Shown piece after piece: positions 18,501 through 26,116 of a DNA stretch of 64,000 nt. The translations under genes and the position numbers were made by a program. Source of the DNA: Desulfurellaceae bacterium bin18. GTDB taxonomy: Bacteria; Desulfobacterota; Binatia; Bin18. Location: NCBI GenBank assembly GCA_002238415.1, contig MPMI01000020.1, forward strand, positions 1 through 64,000, given 5' to 3'. The notes beneath the pieces are model-generated. The model was not told where the DNA came from. It saw only the letters and a program-made list of their open reading frames with translations, and made no database searches. Within the stretch, counting starts at the first letter, position 1. The number at the start of each line of letters is the position of its first letter.

Positions 18501-19185
18501 TGAAGAGCGCTGGCAGAGCACCGTGCTGGAGGAATGCCAGCGGGCCATCAGCGGGCGCTATCCGATCGACCGTCAGTCTGAAACCCTGATTGCCCCGGAC
18601 GATTTCACTCTGTTCTTCGCCCGTGATGGTGTCATCAACACCTTCTTTGAGCAGAGCATCAGCCCCTTTGTTGTCACGGCTGGCGGTCAATGGGAGGAGC
18701 GCAGCATCTATGACCAGCAGATCGGTTTCTCGACGGACGCGCTGGCAGCTTTTCGTCACGCCAATGCCATTCGTGAGGCGTTTGACCTCAACGGCGCAGG
18801 GCTGAGCGAGCTCGACTTCACCATCTCGCCGGTCTATCTGGATAACCAGGCGACCCGCGTCACCGTGCAGACCGAAAACGGGATGTTCAGCTATCGCCAC
18901 GAACCCCCGCGGCGGTTTCGCGTGAAGGTTGCCGGTGAAACCGTCGAGATCAGCATCACGGACAAGGAAGGGGGCATTCATGTCAGCCGCCTGAATGGAC
19001 CGTGGGCTTGGTTCCGCATGTTTGACCGCTTTGAGCTTCAGCCCACCAGCATTCCCGATCATTTTCATCTGAGAGTCAACATTGGCGGCCTGGAGGCCAG
19101 TTTCAATATTGCCATGAACAGCACGGTGAACCCCTTAGCCCAGAGCGCCCTGACCGACTTCGACTGTGAGGAGAGCCTGCTATGA
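15547..19185 (+). CDS. tssM: T6SS inner-membrane core protein TssM (IcmF)
   Basis: TssM spans the inner membrane and periplasm and contacts TssL and TssJ. The 1212-residue product has two N-terminal transmembrane helices (about 15-33 and 50-66), a cytoplasmic NTPase-like domain and a third helix near residues 470-488. A long periplasmic IcmF-related region follows, ending in the VasK-type beta domain (FELQPT and FNIAMNS). The P-loop reads GASGSGRST at 135-143, with Arg where the Walker A lysine should be, so ATP binding may be weakened. ATG 15547 has no clear ribosome-binding site. Confidence 0.95.
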   Translation: MRFFYLLNRFASSRLTLGLALLIGLALLIWFGGPKLTIDETMPLASQTSRLIAICALATVFLLFEGLRRWRLERINRRILNDIGGAQSAVSSLSDRTGKVRQGFTLLCETLRERLGARRGSRRYLEQFSWYVLLGASGSGRSTALSNSGLEFPLETTFGPASSLGSGSDFSQYCAWRVTDEAVFIDAPGAFVTQPGPEETGEWQDLLDCLKSARPRRPLNGVILTLPADLLLEETLAPEVPDRLRQCLQEMMVHFGAALPVYVLVTKCDRIAGFVDFFSNLDARERERPVGVALPPVEQDTPRRGAVWKVRPRKGDRPAAASVRTLAAFIERYHDFTVGLTEWTLTRFPAERLPDSRLRIFAFPQQMQALGAPLEAVLTHVFGPSRFRHDALLRGVYFCSACQEGPTIDMLMRAHQEAHALQPPRPYIHNPRREAAFFLKGVVQDVILPERNLVGVDPKLERRRLLRLGSAWVAAGIVGGTLCASWWLANDRAKQQVASLSKALEEHDARQAVMSAQPDIGQAALAIAPLRRSLSAETGRGVMSQAAADFGAYMLGSPVELADRVETAYNLAATNLVRPAVLRDLGHDVTDLARSGGPTDQLRSRLALYISLSELSRFDSADLNAWVAEHAHGRYPLSPERQAAVSAVVGDTFDGLETSLALDETVLAAARERLYSVPPAERLYARMKERTGILAEVSLETELGIPSASMFASIYLGEPLPSVRGYYSEPGFYEHFLASAPRVIHTWRQNDWLLGTAWPAASDERLFTALSTLYIRDYIQAWTSFLDQLTLRSVETPGQTLRLLESLLSSESPLNGLVRMVSAHTGLPLVRGAAVEDVSEPPPPDEAAAEAAEDDTMFAALGNMVQEGEHAIERQYTKWPGTSIRRAFAAYHALQNGKTGSLPGLTEIHAELGDLHSVIAAVANKSEPDGAAFHTVRQWMDNPNGTEVGGVRNAASSQPGPLRRMLFDLSDQSLYMLMTSARRHLEERWQSTVLEECQRAISGRYPIDRQSETLIAPDDFTLFFARDGVINTFFEQSISPFVVTAGGQWEERSIYDQQIGFSTDALAAFRHANAIREAFDLNGAGLSELDFTISPVYLDNQATRVTVQTENGMFSYRHEPPRRFRVKVAGETVEISITDKEGGIHVSRLNGPWAWFRMFDRFELQPTSIPDHFHLRVNIGGLEASFNIAMNSTVNPLAQSALTDFDCEESLL

Positions 19186-19859
19186 CCGTTCCCGCTTCAG
19201 GATTCTTTGGGCCGGTTGAGTCCTTTGAGTCCGACTCAACCATGACCGCAGGGAGAGCGCCCAACCCCCAACCCTCAACCCCTAATCCCCAATCCCCCCA
19301 GCTCGTACTGGCCCGAGTGGTCGGGGTGCTGCAAGACGCCATTCTGGTAGACATGGCTGGCCAATCCCACGCCGCCCGTCAGGCCGCAAGCTGCCTGTTA
19401 CGCCCGGAGGCCGGCGACACGGTGCTGTGCAGTATCAGCCAGATTGGGGTGCATGTCCTGCATTTGCTCGAACGGGACGCTGCCGACAGCGCTACGCTGT
19501 CGGCCCCCGGAGTGCAACGGCTGGTGCTGGACCAGACCGCGATTGACATCCGAACTCAGGACCTCAACGCCACCGCAGCAAGGGCGCGGGCCCAGGTTGA
19601 CCGCCTTCACCTGTTCTCGCGCCTGGTGTCGGTCGTGGTAGGCGGACTTGATCTGGTGGCGGACCGTCTCAAACGGGTGGCGGGCCACGAGACAAGCTCG
19701 GTCACGGACAGTGTGCGGACGGTGCGGAACTCTGACACCCTGCGCGCCGGGCATATCCTGCACGAGGCCTCGGAGGTGATGAGTATGCGCTCGCATATTA
19801 CGGTCATTGAGGCCCGCAGCGATGTGCGGGTGAATGGCGAACGGATCAGTATGGGATGA
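19182..19859 (+). CDS. DUF3540 T6SS-associated protein
   Basis: DUF3540 proteins are often encoded beside T6SS vgrG or effector genes; their role is not known to me. The domain starts near residue 40 (LARVVGVLQDAILVDMAGQ, then AASCLLRPEAGDTVL) and ends with EASEVMSMRSHITVIEARSD. The ATGA overlap with tssM fixes the start, yet the first 38 or so residues are made only of repeat-derived sequence: a GAGTC element (VESFESDST) and a CCCCAACCC-type repeat (PNPQPSTPNPQSPQ). Its stop overlaps the next gene. Confidence 0.8.
   Translation: MTVPASGFFGPVESFESDSTMTAGRAPNPQPSTPNPQSPQLVLARVVGVLQDAILVDMAGQSHAARQAASCLLRPEAGDTVLCSISQIGVHVLHLLERDAADSATLSAPGVQRLVLDQTAIDIRTQDLNATAARARAQVDRLHLFSRLVSVVVGGLDLVADRLKRVAGHETSSVTDSVRTVRNSDTLRAGHILHEASEVMSMRSHITVIEARSDVRVNGERISMG
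19215..19300 (+). repeat. GAGTC/GACTC element, copy D, plus CCCCAAYCC repeat (5' end of DUF3540 gene)
   Basis: GTTGAGTC (19215-19222) and GACTCAAC (19233-19240) form perfect 8-bp inverted arms. After a short gap, about 19259-19300 is a telomere-like run of CCCCAACCC, CTCAACCCC and CCAATCCCC words. Both are translated in frame. Confidence 0.8.
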
Positions 19860-21739
19860 ATATCGCGCAGGTAATCAGCGCTGCTGAGGAGCATCTGGCG
19901 GAGGGGCGCGATGCCGCAGCCGAACAATTATTTACTGAAGCGCTAGAGCAGCCGGCCGGCGCGGTGCGGGCCATGGCCGGCCTGGGAAAGATCGCCCTGC
20001 GCAAGGGCGATACTGAAACCGCGCACAAGCTGTTCGGTCACGCCCTGACCCAGGAGCCCGAGAATGCCGGGCTGCTGACGGGCCTGGCCGCGGTGTATCT
20101 CGCCACCGAGCGTTGGGAAGAAGCCAAAGCTTGTCTGCAGCGTGCTATGCGGCTGGACCCCGCGCTCGTAGATGCGCCGGTCGGCCTGACCCTGCTGGGC
20201 CTGATTCGGCAAGACCTGGAGGGCGCGCGCGCAGCCGCGAAACGTTCCATTGAGATTGCACCGGACTCAACCGACGCCCTCAACGCCCTGGCCCAGGTTG
20301 AGGTCGTGTCCGGCAACATCCCGACGGCCATCGCTCTTTTGCAGCAGAGCCTTGCGCTCGATCCTCGACAGGTGGAGACGCTGACCACGCTCGGCTCGTT
20401 GTTTCTGCTAACTGACGAGCCAGCCCGGGCGCTCGACTGTCTGGAAGCGGCCCGCCTTCAGGAACCGGACGCGCCGCCCGTGCTGGCCCGTCTGGCCCAG
20501 TGCCGGGCCGCGTTGAACCAACTGGAAGAAGCGGGAACGCTGGCGCGTCAAGCCGCGACGCTCGCCCCCGCAGACCCGGAGGTGCGCAACATCGAGGGCA
20601 CCGTGCTGCTGGATCGGGGATGCTTTGCCGAGGCCCTGACCGCGCTCCAGGCCGCGGCGGAACTGGACCCGCAAAACCCCGAGCCGCTGGTCAATCTGGC
20701 GCGCCTATTGCGCCGCCGCAATGAACCCGAAGCCGCCCTGACCGCCGCTCGCCAGGCCGTTACGCTGAGCAACGGTGCCCACGAGTTGGCCCGCCGGATT
20801 GAGGCCGACCTGCTCTGCCTGTCCGGCGACTGGCGCGAGGGCTGGCGCAGCTATGACCGCCTGGGCAGGTCGGACCTGCTCGACGCTTCCGAGGCGGTGC
20901 CGGACTTGGCGATACGCGACTTCGGTCCCCGGCTGGCGTTGATCGTGGATGATTTTTCCTCCACCCTGCTGGGTCTGCGTCTGCTCCCCCAGGTGAGCCG
21001 CGAGGTGGAACGGCTGCGTCTGCTGTGTCTGCCGGTCTTGGCCAGCTTTTTTCAGGCCATTCCTGGCATTGCGAGCGTGCACGCCTACCAGGAAATCACC
21101 CTCTCCACCGATATCGAAGCCGGAGAAACCGCGCTCCTACTGGACGACCTGCCACGCCTCCTGCGGACCGAGCCCCGCGCCCTCCCGGTCGAGCCGCTGC
21201 AGCTGTGCCTTGAGTCTGTTGAGTCGGACCCCGAGGACTCAAACGACTCAAGGGATCAAAAGGACCCAGCCGGAGACGGGCCGCGCATCGGCCTGTGGTG
21301 GGATAACACGCCTGACGGACCCGACCCGCAAACGCTGCTGACCGCCCTGTCGGGCCGGCCGGTGTTGCTCCGCGAATGCGACGACGGACAACCGCTAACG
21401 CTGCCAGACGGTCAACCCCCGGAGATTCTGGTGCCGTATAGTGTTGAGCACCTGCTGGACATGGCGGTCGCCCTGCTGTCCGTAGACATGGTTGTTACCA
21501 TGGACGGTCCCGTTGCCCATCTGGCTGCCAATCTGGGTTGCAAAACACTAGTGCTGTGCCAATACGACATCCCCTGGTATTGGCAGCCATGCGGCCCCGA
21601 CGAGGCACGCTGGTATCCGACTGCCCAGGCGGTTGGGCGCAATCTCGACGGCTCCTGGAGCGACGCAGCCGAGGCGTGCGTCACCTTCCCGAGAGCCGCG
21701 GAGACCGGTCAGGAAGCGGGCGAGGAGGAGGATGGCTGA
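19856..21739 (+). CDS. TPR protein with C-terminal glycosyltransferase-9-like domain
   Basis: About the first 310 residues are consecutive TPR helices (LGKIALRKGDTETAHKLFGH, then ALTQEPENAGLLTGLAAVYL, and so on). The C-terminal part ends with a heptosyltransferase/TPR-glycosyltransferase pattern (VVTMDGPVAHLAANLG, then WYWQ and ARWYPTAQAV). Between the two lies an in-frame GAGTC element (LESVESDPEDSNDSRDQ). ATG overlaps the DUF3540 stop, so it belongs to the T6SS transcription unit. Possible roles are protein glycosylation or scaffolding of a T6SS component; neither is shown. The catalytic status of the C-terminal domain is uncertain. Confidence 0.75.
   Translation: MNIAQVISAAEEHLAEGRDAAAEQLFTEALEQPAGAVRAMAGLGKIALRKGDTETAHKLFGHALTQEPENAGLLTGLAAVYLATERWEEAKACLQRAMRLDPALVDAPVGLTLLGLIRQDLEGARAAAKRSIEIAPDSTDALNALAQVEVVSGNIPTAIALLQQSLALDPRQVETLTTLGSLFLLTDEPARALDCLEAARLQEPDAPPVLARLAQCRAALNQLEEAGTLARQAATLAPADPEVRNIEGTVLLDRGCFAEALTALQAAAELDPQNPEPLVNLARLLRRRNEPEAALTAARQAVTLSNGAHELARRIEADLLCLSGDWREGWRSYDRLGRSDLLDASEAVPDLAIRDFGPRLALIVDDFSSTLLGLRLLPQVSREVERLRLLCLPVLASFFQAIPGIASVHAYQEITLSTDIEAGETALLLDDLPRLLRTEPRALPVEPLQLCLESVESDPEDSNDSRDQKDPAGDGPRIGLWWDNTPDGPDPQTLLTALSGRPVLLRECDDGQPLTLPDGQPPEILVPYSVEHLLDMAVALLSVDMVVTMDGPVAHLAANLGCKTLVLCQYDIPWYWQPCGPDEARWYPTAQAVGRNLDGSWSDAAEACVTFPRAAETGQEAGEEEDG
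21209..21267 (+). repeat. GAGTC/GACTC element, copy E (inside TPR gene)
   Basis: This is the best hairpin of the family: CTTGAGTCTGTTGAGTC (21209-21225) faces GACTCAAACGACTCAAG (21236-21252). The 17-nt arms have only two mismatches around a 10-nt loop. It is in frame between the TPR and glycosyltransferase-like parts. Confidence 0.85.
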
Positions 21740-22088
21740 GCAGGTCTGGCTCCCTTCGCTTGAGGACACCGTGCAGAACGACCTGTCAGCCCGGCTGCGG
21801 GCCAGGCTGACAGCGGCCCTGCCGGAGTTTGTGCGGCAACATGGCCGCGACCCTGGGATTTCGGCCCGTGACGTGGAAATCAGAGAGCTTGCGCTGGGGC
21901 TGACCCTCCAGTTCAAGGCTACGCATACGCGCAGTGTCATGCACAAAAACCGCCCGGTCCTGGAAATCCGATTCCGAGGCCTGATGCGATTTATCGATCC
22001 GAAAACTCGGCGGAGCGAGGATTTGCCCCTCGCCGGAGAATGTCGGCTCGATATCAAGAGTGGCGCGATCGTGCATCTTGTTCTGTAA
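21732..22088 (+). CDS. Small unknown protein at the end of the T6SS unit
   Basis: I do not recognise this 118-residue protein. ATG 21732, after a GAGGAGGA purine run, overlaps the TPR gene by 8 bp, which argues that it is translated. It has no signal peptide or membrane segment. It is a mixed alpha/beta sequence with an Arg-rich middle (EIRFRGLMRFIDPKTRR) and an ending LDIKSGAIVHLVL. Its position suggests an accessory or effector-linked role in the T6SS, but there is no direct evidence. Confidence 0.7.
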   Translation: MAEQVWLPSLEDTVQNDLSARLRARLTAALPEFVRQHGRDPGISARDVEIRELALGLTLQFKATHTRSVMHKNRPVLEIRFRGLMRFIDPKTRRSEDLPLAGECRLDIKSGAIVHLVL

Positions 22089-22138
22089 ACGTCTTTCGAC
22101 TGCGTCCTCTGGGCTACGCGGCAGCCATCCCTCTCAAT

Positions 22139-22155
22139 CCCCCTTAATAAGGGGG
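22139..22155. repeat. CCCCCTTAATAAGGGGG palindrome after the T6SS unit
   Basis: Perfect 8-bp arms around a single A. It lies 50 bp after the last T6SS-locus stop and within a longer GGGGGAT-flanked block, where it could act as a transcription terminator or be a REP-like repeat. Confidence 0.6.
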
Positions 22156-22207
22156 AAGCGCGACAGCGCAGGGGGATGGCCGGACCGGGGTGAATTCCCC
22201 TAGGGCT

Positions 22208-22232
22208 GGGCAACAACCATAGGGGGTTGCCC
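22208..22232. repeat. GGGCAAC...GTTGCCC hairpin at the MFS stop codon
   Basis: Arms GGGCAAC (22208-22214) and GTTGCCC (22226-22232). The right arm reaches the MFS stop codon. This belongs to the same GTAGGGGCARCCCCC family seen at 23538 and 26117. It lies between convergent genes, where it may work as a bidirectional terminator. Confidence 0.6.
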
Positions 22233-23407
22233 TACATGGTGTTCTGGCACCCAGAGGGAGCCGATTTCTCGGTTGTCAACCAGGTAAACATCAGTGTTCC
22301 CATCACACCGGCCACCGCCCCAAAACCAAACAACGGCCGTAGGCCGACAATATCCGACAGCAGGCCGGCGACGACCGGACCGAGCATCATGCCGACGCTC
22401 AGCGCCATATTCAGCACGCCCATCATCGCGCCCATTCCGCCCTGCTTGCCCTCGCCGACGGCCAGGGCGGTCAGGGCCGGGCCGGCCAGCGCGCCCATGA
22501 TTCCGGTGAATCCGCTAATGAGCAACAGGCCCCAAAAACCGGCGGCAAAGAGGATGGTCACAAACGCGAAGGAGGCCAGGTAGCCACTGATGATAATCAA
22601 CAGCCGCTTGCTATAGCGGTCGGCCATGCGTCCAAATGGTATCTGGACGAGGCTGTTGACCAGCATATAGGTCGCCATGATGATGCCAATGCGGGATTGA
22701 CTGAGCTGCAGCAGTTCGACGGCCAGCAGCGGGAGAAAGGAGAACCATAAGCCCATCTGAATGGACGTCACCATACGGTACAGGACAATCCCGCGTACAC
22801 TGGGGCGGCGTAAGAGGTCGCGGTAGGACGGCGGGCGTTGCGCCTCCGCCTGGGAAGAGCGGGTCTCATCCAGAAAGAACAGGACAAAGAGAAAAGCTAC
22901 GAGGTTGAAGCCGCCCATCAAATAAAAACTGAGCGCCATGCCATACGTGTCGCTCAGCCAGCCGCCGAACAGAGGGCCGACGCCGATGCTGCTGGTCAGC
23001 GCCAGATTGAAAATGCCCATCAACTCGCCCCGCTTTTCCGCGGGGGCCAGGTCGCCGACGTACGCGGTCGAGATGGGAATAATGAGGGCCACCGCAATCC
23101 CCTGGAAAAATCGGCCCAGGGTCAAGTACACGATGTTGGGGGCAGACACATAGACGAGCGACATCAGACTGCTGAGCAACAGGCCGCCGGCAATGAACGC
23201 CTTACGTCCGCGCTGGTCGGACAGCCGGCCGATGATCGGCATGAACAGGAGCTGAGCGAGGGGAAAGCTGGCAAAGAACACCCCGATGCTGACCCCGGTT
23301 GCGCCCAGCGTCTTGGCGTAAATCGGCATGAACGGAATCACGATGCCCATGCCGAGCATGGAGGTAAAAATCGCGAGGTTCAGACTATAGAAAACGCGCC
23401 AGTTCAA
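22232..23407 (-). CDS. Major facilitator superfamily transporter
   Basis: The 391-residue product has about 12 hydrophobic helices and the MFS loop 2-3 signature (GRLSDQRGRKAFIAGG near residues 60-75), typical of drug-proton antiporters of the tetracycline-efflux type. The second half repeats the pattern more weakly (PFGRMADRYSKRLLII). It would act in the inner membrane as a proton-driven exporter. The substrate cannot be told from sequence. It is transcribed towards the T6SS locus, on its own, and starts ATGAACTGG. Function at family level is firm. Confidence 0.9.
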   Translation of the reverse strand: MNWRVFYSLNLAIFTSMLGMGIVIPFMPIYAKTLGATGVSIGVFFASFPLAQLLFMPIIGRLSDQRGRKAFIAGGLLLSSLMSLVYVSAPNIVYLTLGRFFQGIAVALIIPISTAYVGDLAPAEKRGELMGIFNLALTSSIGVGPLFGGWLSDTYGMALSFYLMGGFNLVAFLFVLFFLDETRSSQAEAQRPPSYRDLLRRPSVRGIVLYRMVTSIQMGLWFSFLPLLAVELLQLSQSRIGIIMATYMLVNSLVQIPFGRMADRYSKRLLIIISGYLASFAFVTILFAAGFWGLLLISGFTGIMGALAGPALTALAVGEGKQGGMGAMMGVLNMALSVGMMLGPVVAGLLSDIVGLRPLFGFGAVAGVMGTLMFTWLTTEKSAPSGCQNTM

Positions 23408-23537
23408 AATACGAGTCCGGGAGCGGCAGGCTCTGCCTGTGGATAGGTTCTTGTTTCACACGGTCCCTGGTCCGACAAGGCAACAGCACGCTTTCCCCTG
23501 CTGGTCGCTTTCTGCTAAGAAAAGACTCGCACTGCGT

Positions 23538-23559
23538 GGGCAGCCACAGGGGGCTGCCC
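23538..23559. repeat. GGGCAGCC...GGCTGCCC hairpin between MFS and amidohydrolase genes
   Basis: Perfect 8-bp arms at 23538-23545 and 23552-23559, followed by CTAC. On the minus strand it reads GTAGGGGCAGCCCCCTGTGG, a close match to the elements at 22208 and 26117. It sits 31 bp upstream of the amidohydrolase start, in a divergent gap of 183 bp. Confidence 0.7.
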
Positions 23560-23590
23560 CTACATTGTTCACCAGGATGGAGGACGCGCC

Positions 23591-24739
23591 ATGTTTAATC
23601 ACCCGGTCATCTCGGCTGATGGCCATATGGACATCCCGTGTTTGCCGGCCACTCTTTTTACCGAGAATGCCCCGGCCCACCTCAAAGACAAAATGCCTCG
23701 GGTGGTGGACGCCCCGGAGGGGAAAACCTGGGTGGCCCATAACGGGACCAGTATGGGTCTGGTTGGCGGGATGGGTTCGGCCGGGCGGCAGTATATCCCG
23801 GGCCAGATTCATCGCGCCGACCGCATGGCCTCAACCGGCCTGTACGAGGATCAGGGCAAGGGGATTATGCGCACGACCGTGCCTGAGTTGCGGATCAAGG
23901 ACCAGGAACGGGACGGCGTTGTGGGCGAGGTCATCTACGGCATCCTCGGCGCCGCCTTTCGGATTGATGACCCCGAAGTGACTGACCTGGTTGTCAGGAT
24001 TTACAACGATTTTGCCGCGGACTTTTGCCACGCCGCTCCTGGTCGTTTTGCCGCAGTTGCCAGCCTGCCGGCTTCGTCTCCCGAGAAAACGGCAGAGGAA
24101 GTGCGTCGCTGCGCGAAAATGGGCCTTAAAGGAGCCGAGTTGCCCGTCCGTCACAGCATGATGCCGCTGTGGCATCTCGACTGGGACCCGGTCTGGGAAG
24201 CCTCGCACGATACCGGCCTGCCGATTCATTTGCACACCATCGGGCCCAAGCTTGACATGACCTGGGCCACAGACCGCCGCTCCAAGCGGATGTGGCTGGC
24301 CACCGTGCTGACCGAATTTCAGATTGCCACCGCCGGCTTTATCGGGGCGGTGATCTATGGTGGCGCCTTGGAGCGCTACCCACAGTGCCGAGTGGTGATT
24401 GGTGAAGCCGGCATCGGCTGGATTCCTTACGTCCTGGAACGCATGGACTATGAGTGGGAAGATCAGTTTCAGGACCTCGAACTCAGTATGAAGCCGAGCG
24501 AGTATTGGTACCGGCAGATGTACGCCACCTTTCAGCAGGATCAGACCGGCCTGGATATGATCGAGCGGGTCGGCGTCAACAACGTGATGTGGGGCTCGGA
24601 CTTTCCGCATCCCGACGGGGTGTGGCCGGATTCACAGGAATTTCTGCACAAGCAGCTCGCTCATCTGTCCGAAGACGTTCGCCGCAAGCTCGTCTACGAA
24701 AACGCGGCCAAGCTGTATGGCTTTCCCATGGAGCAGTAA
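23591..24739 (+). CDS. Amidohydrolase-2 family metal-dependent hydrolase
   Basis: The 382-residue protein belongs to the Amidohydro_2 (TIM-barrel, metal-dependent hydrolase or decarboxylase) family. It has an N-terminal SADGHMD metal-binding motif, a mid-region HLHTIGPK, a conserved GEAGIGWIPYVLERMD stretch, and C-terminal MWGSDFPHPDG with the catalytic Asp region. ATGGAGGACG precedes ATG 23591 as ribosome-binding site. Such proteins often act on aromatic carboxylates or similar small molecules; the substrate is unknown here. gloB follows 23 bp later, so co-transcription is likely. Confidence 0.88.
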   Translation: MFNHPVISADGHMDIPCLPATLFTENAPAHLKDKMPRVVDAPEGKTWVAHNGTSMGLVGGMGSAGRQYIPGQIHRADRMASTGLYEDQGKGIMRTTVPELRIKDQERDGVVGEVIYGILGAAFRIDDPEVTDLVVRIYNDFAADFCHAAPGRFAAVASLPASSPEKTAEEVRRCAKMGLKGAELPVRHSMMPLWHLDWDPVWEASHDTGLPIHLHTIGPKLDMTWATDRRSKRMWLATVLTEFQIATAGFIGAVIYGGALERYPQCRVVIGEAGIGWIPYVLERMDYEWEDQFQDLELSMKPSEYWYRQMYATFQQDQTGLDMIERVGVNNVMWGSDFPHPDGVWPDSQEFLHKQLAHLSEDVRRKLVYENAAKLYGFPMEQ

Positions 24740-24762
24740 AACAACGCAGTCAGGAGAGACCT

Positions 24763-25539
24763 ATGAAAATCCTTCCCATCCCCGTGTTGTCCGATAATTA
24801 CGCCTATGTGCTGATTGATGAAGCGACCAATGAGGCCGGCGTTGTTGATCCGTCCGAGGCCGGTCCGGTTGCCGCCGCGATCAAGCGTGAGGGCGTGAAC
24901 TTTACGACCATCATCAATACCCACCACCACTGGGATCATGTGGGTGGGAATAAAGAACTTGTGCAAGAATTTCCGCAGCTCAAGGTCTACGGCCATAAGC
25001 GGGACGAGACGCGCACGCCGTGCATTACCAATATGGTCGATGAGGGCGATATGGTTCGCATTGGAAACCTCGAAGCGCGCTTTCTCTTTATCCCGTGTCA
25101 TACCAGCGGCCATATTGCCGCTTATTTTGAAGCGGAACAATCGGTTTTTACCGGCGATACGCTCTTTATTGCCGGTTGTGGACGGCTGTTCGAGGGAACC
25201 GCTTCGGATATGCACAACAATATGGTCACGCTGATGCAGTTACCGGACGACACCAAGATTTACTGCGGGCATGAGTACACCGTCACCAACCTGAACTTCG
25301 CCCTCAGCCTGGAGCCGGGCAATGTGAAACTTCAGGAAAAGCTGCGCTGGGCCGAGGAACTGCGGGCCAAAAATAAGCCGACCATTCCGGGCACGGTAGG
25401 CGAGGAAAAAGAGATCAACCCCTTTGTGCGGGTTGACAGCTCTGAACTGCAAGAGCATGTGCAACAGTCCTTCCCCGGACTCGCCCTCGACCCCGTGTCG
25501 GTATTGGAAAAGACCCGTTTTCTGAAAGATAATTTTTAA
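24763..25539 (+). CDS. gloB: Hydroxyacylglutathione hydrolase (glyoxalase II)
   Basis: GloB hydrolyses S-lactoylglutathione to lactate and glutathione in methylglyoxal detoxification. The 258-residue metallo-beta-lactamase-fold protein has THHHWDHVGG (metal motif), HTSGH, FTGDTLFIAGCGRLFEG and CGHEYT, then the HAGH C-terminal domain with NPFVR. It starts at ATG 24763 after AGGAGAG. An in-frame ATG at 24454 lies inside the upstream gene and is rejected. It is probably co-transcribed with the amidohydrolase. Confidence 0.95.
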   Translation: MKILPIPVLSDNYAYVLIDEATNEAGVVDPSEAGPVAAAIKREGVNFTTIINTHHHWDHVGGNKELVQEFPQLKVYGHKRDETRTPCITNMVDEGDMVRIGNLEARFLFIPCHTSGHIAAYFEAEQSVFTGDTLFIAGCGRLFEGTASDMHNNMVTLMQLPDDTKIYCGHEYTVTNLNFALSLEPGNVKLQEKLRWAEELRAKNKPTIPGTVGEEKEINPFVRVDSSELQEHVQQSFPGLALDPVSVLEKTRFLKDNF

Positions 25540-25566
25540 GCCGGGCAAACGGAGCATGACCCAAGT

Positions 25567-26079
25567 ATGTCTACTGCAATAGCGAGTAGGGGCGGGTTTC
25601 AAACCCGCCCCTACAGTAACCTGTTCGGCGTCATGGTCTTGGGCGTATTCCTGGCCTCGTGCAGCCTGTTCGACACGAGTGTCCTGGAACAACAGCGGGC
25701 GGAAATCGAACGCTTACGCCAGGAAGCCGAGCAGTTACGGCAAGAAACCGAGGCCCTCCAGCAACAGCAGGCTCAGCAACAACAGCAGAACGAGGCCTGC
25801 AACCGGGCCTTCAGCGACTTTGACGCCGCTCGAAAAGCCACCGATGACGCCACGGCCATCGCCTATTATCAGGCCGGCCTGACAATCTGTCCGAGCGATG
25901 ATGTGGCCCACTATGAATCGGGAGAGGTCTATCTGCGGCTGGGTCAGTCCGAGGCGGCGCGGGCGGCCTTTGAAGCGGCGCTAAAGATCAACTCTCGTTT
26001 TTCACGGGCGCAACGCCAACTGGACAGCCTTACTGGTGGTTCCAGGGCCACAAGGGACGAGAACACCCCCTCACCCTAA
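25567..26079 (+). CDS. Coiled-coil/TPR lipoprotein
   Basis: The 170-residue product has a lipobox (LASC, Cys near residue 31), then a Gln/Glu-rich coiled coil at about 38-75 with poly-Gln runs, then a TPR-like pair (CPSDDVAHYESGEVYLRLGQ). It is probably an exported lipoprotein with a protein-interaction role. The 5' end holds a perfect 29-nt palindrome that is translated as part of the n-region (RGGFQTRP). A shorter start at ATG 25633 would skip the palindrome, but leaves no basic residues before the hydrophobic core, so I prefer 25567 with modest confidence. Confidence 0.7.
   Translation: MSTAIASRGGFQTRPYSNLFGVMVLGVFLASCSLFDTSVLEQQRAEIERLRQEAEQLRQETEALQQQQAQQQQQNEACNRAFSDFDAARKATDDATAIAYYQAGLTICPSDDVAHYESGEVYLRLGQSEAARAAFEAALKINSRFSRAQRQLDSLTGGSRATRDENTPSP
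25586..25614. repeat. 29-nt perfect palindrome in the lipoprotein signal-peptide region
   Basis: Arms GTAGGGGCGGGTTT (25586-25599) and AAACCCGCCCCTAC (25601-25614) are separated by one C. The same type with variation occurs at 38246-38274. Confidence 0.9.
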
Positions 26080-26102
26080 CCCTCTCCCTCCAGGGGAGAG
26101 GG
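26080..26102. terminator. CCCTCTCCC/GGGAGAGGG hairpin
   Basis: A 9-bp stem (26080-26088 with 26094-26102) starts right after the lipoprotein stop codon. It lies between convergent genes and probably ends transcription, though it lacks a T-run. A related sequence occurs between pdhA and pdhB. Confidence 0.6.
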
Positions 26103-26116
26103 AATGAAAAATGTAG

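Noticed and set aside
20266-20290. GGACTCAACCGACGCCCTC in the TPR gene as another repeat copy
   Set aside because: It encodes an ordinary TPR helix start (PDSTDALNALAQ) and has no TTGAGTC partner nearby.
23831-24610. 259-codon minus-strand ORF opposite the amidohydrolase gene
   Set aside because: Antisense to a well-supported Amidohydro_2 gene with conserved metal-binding motifs.
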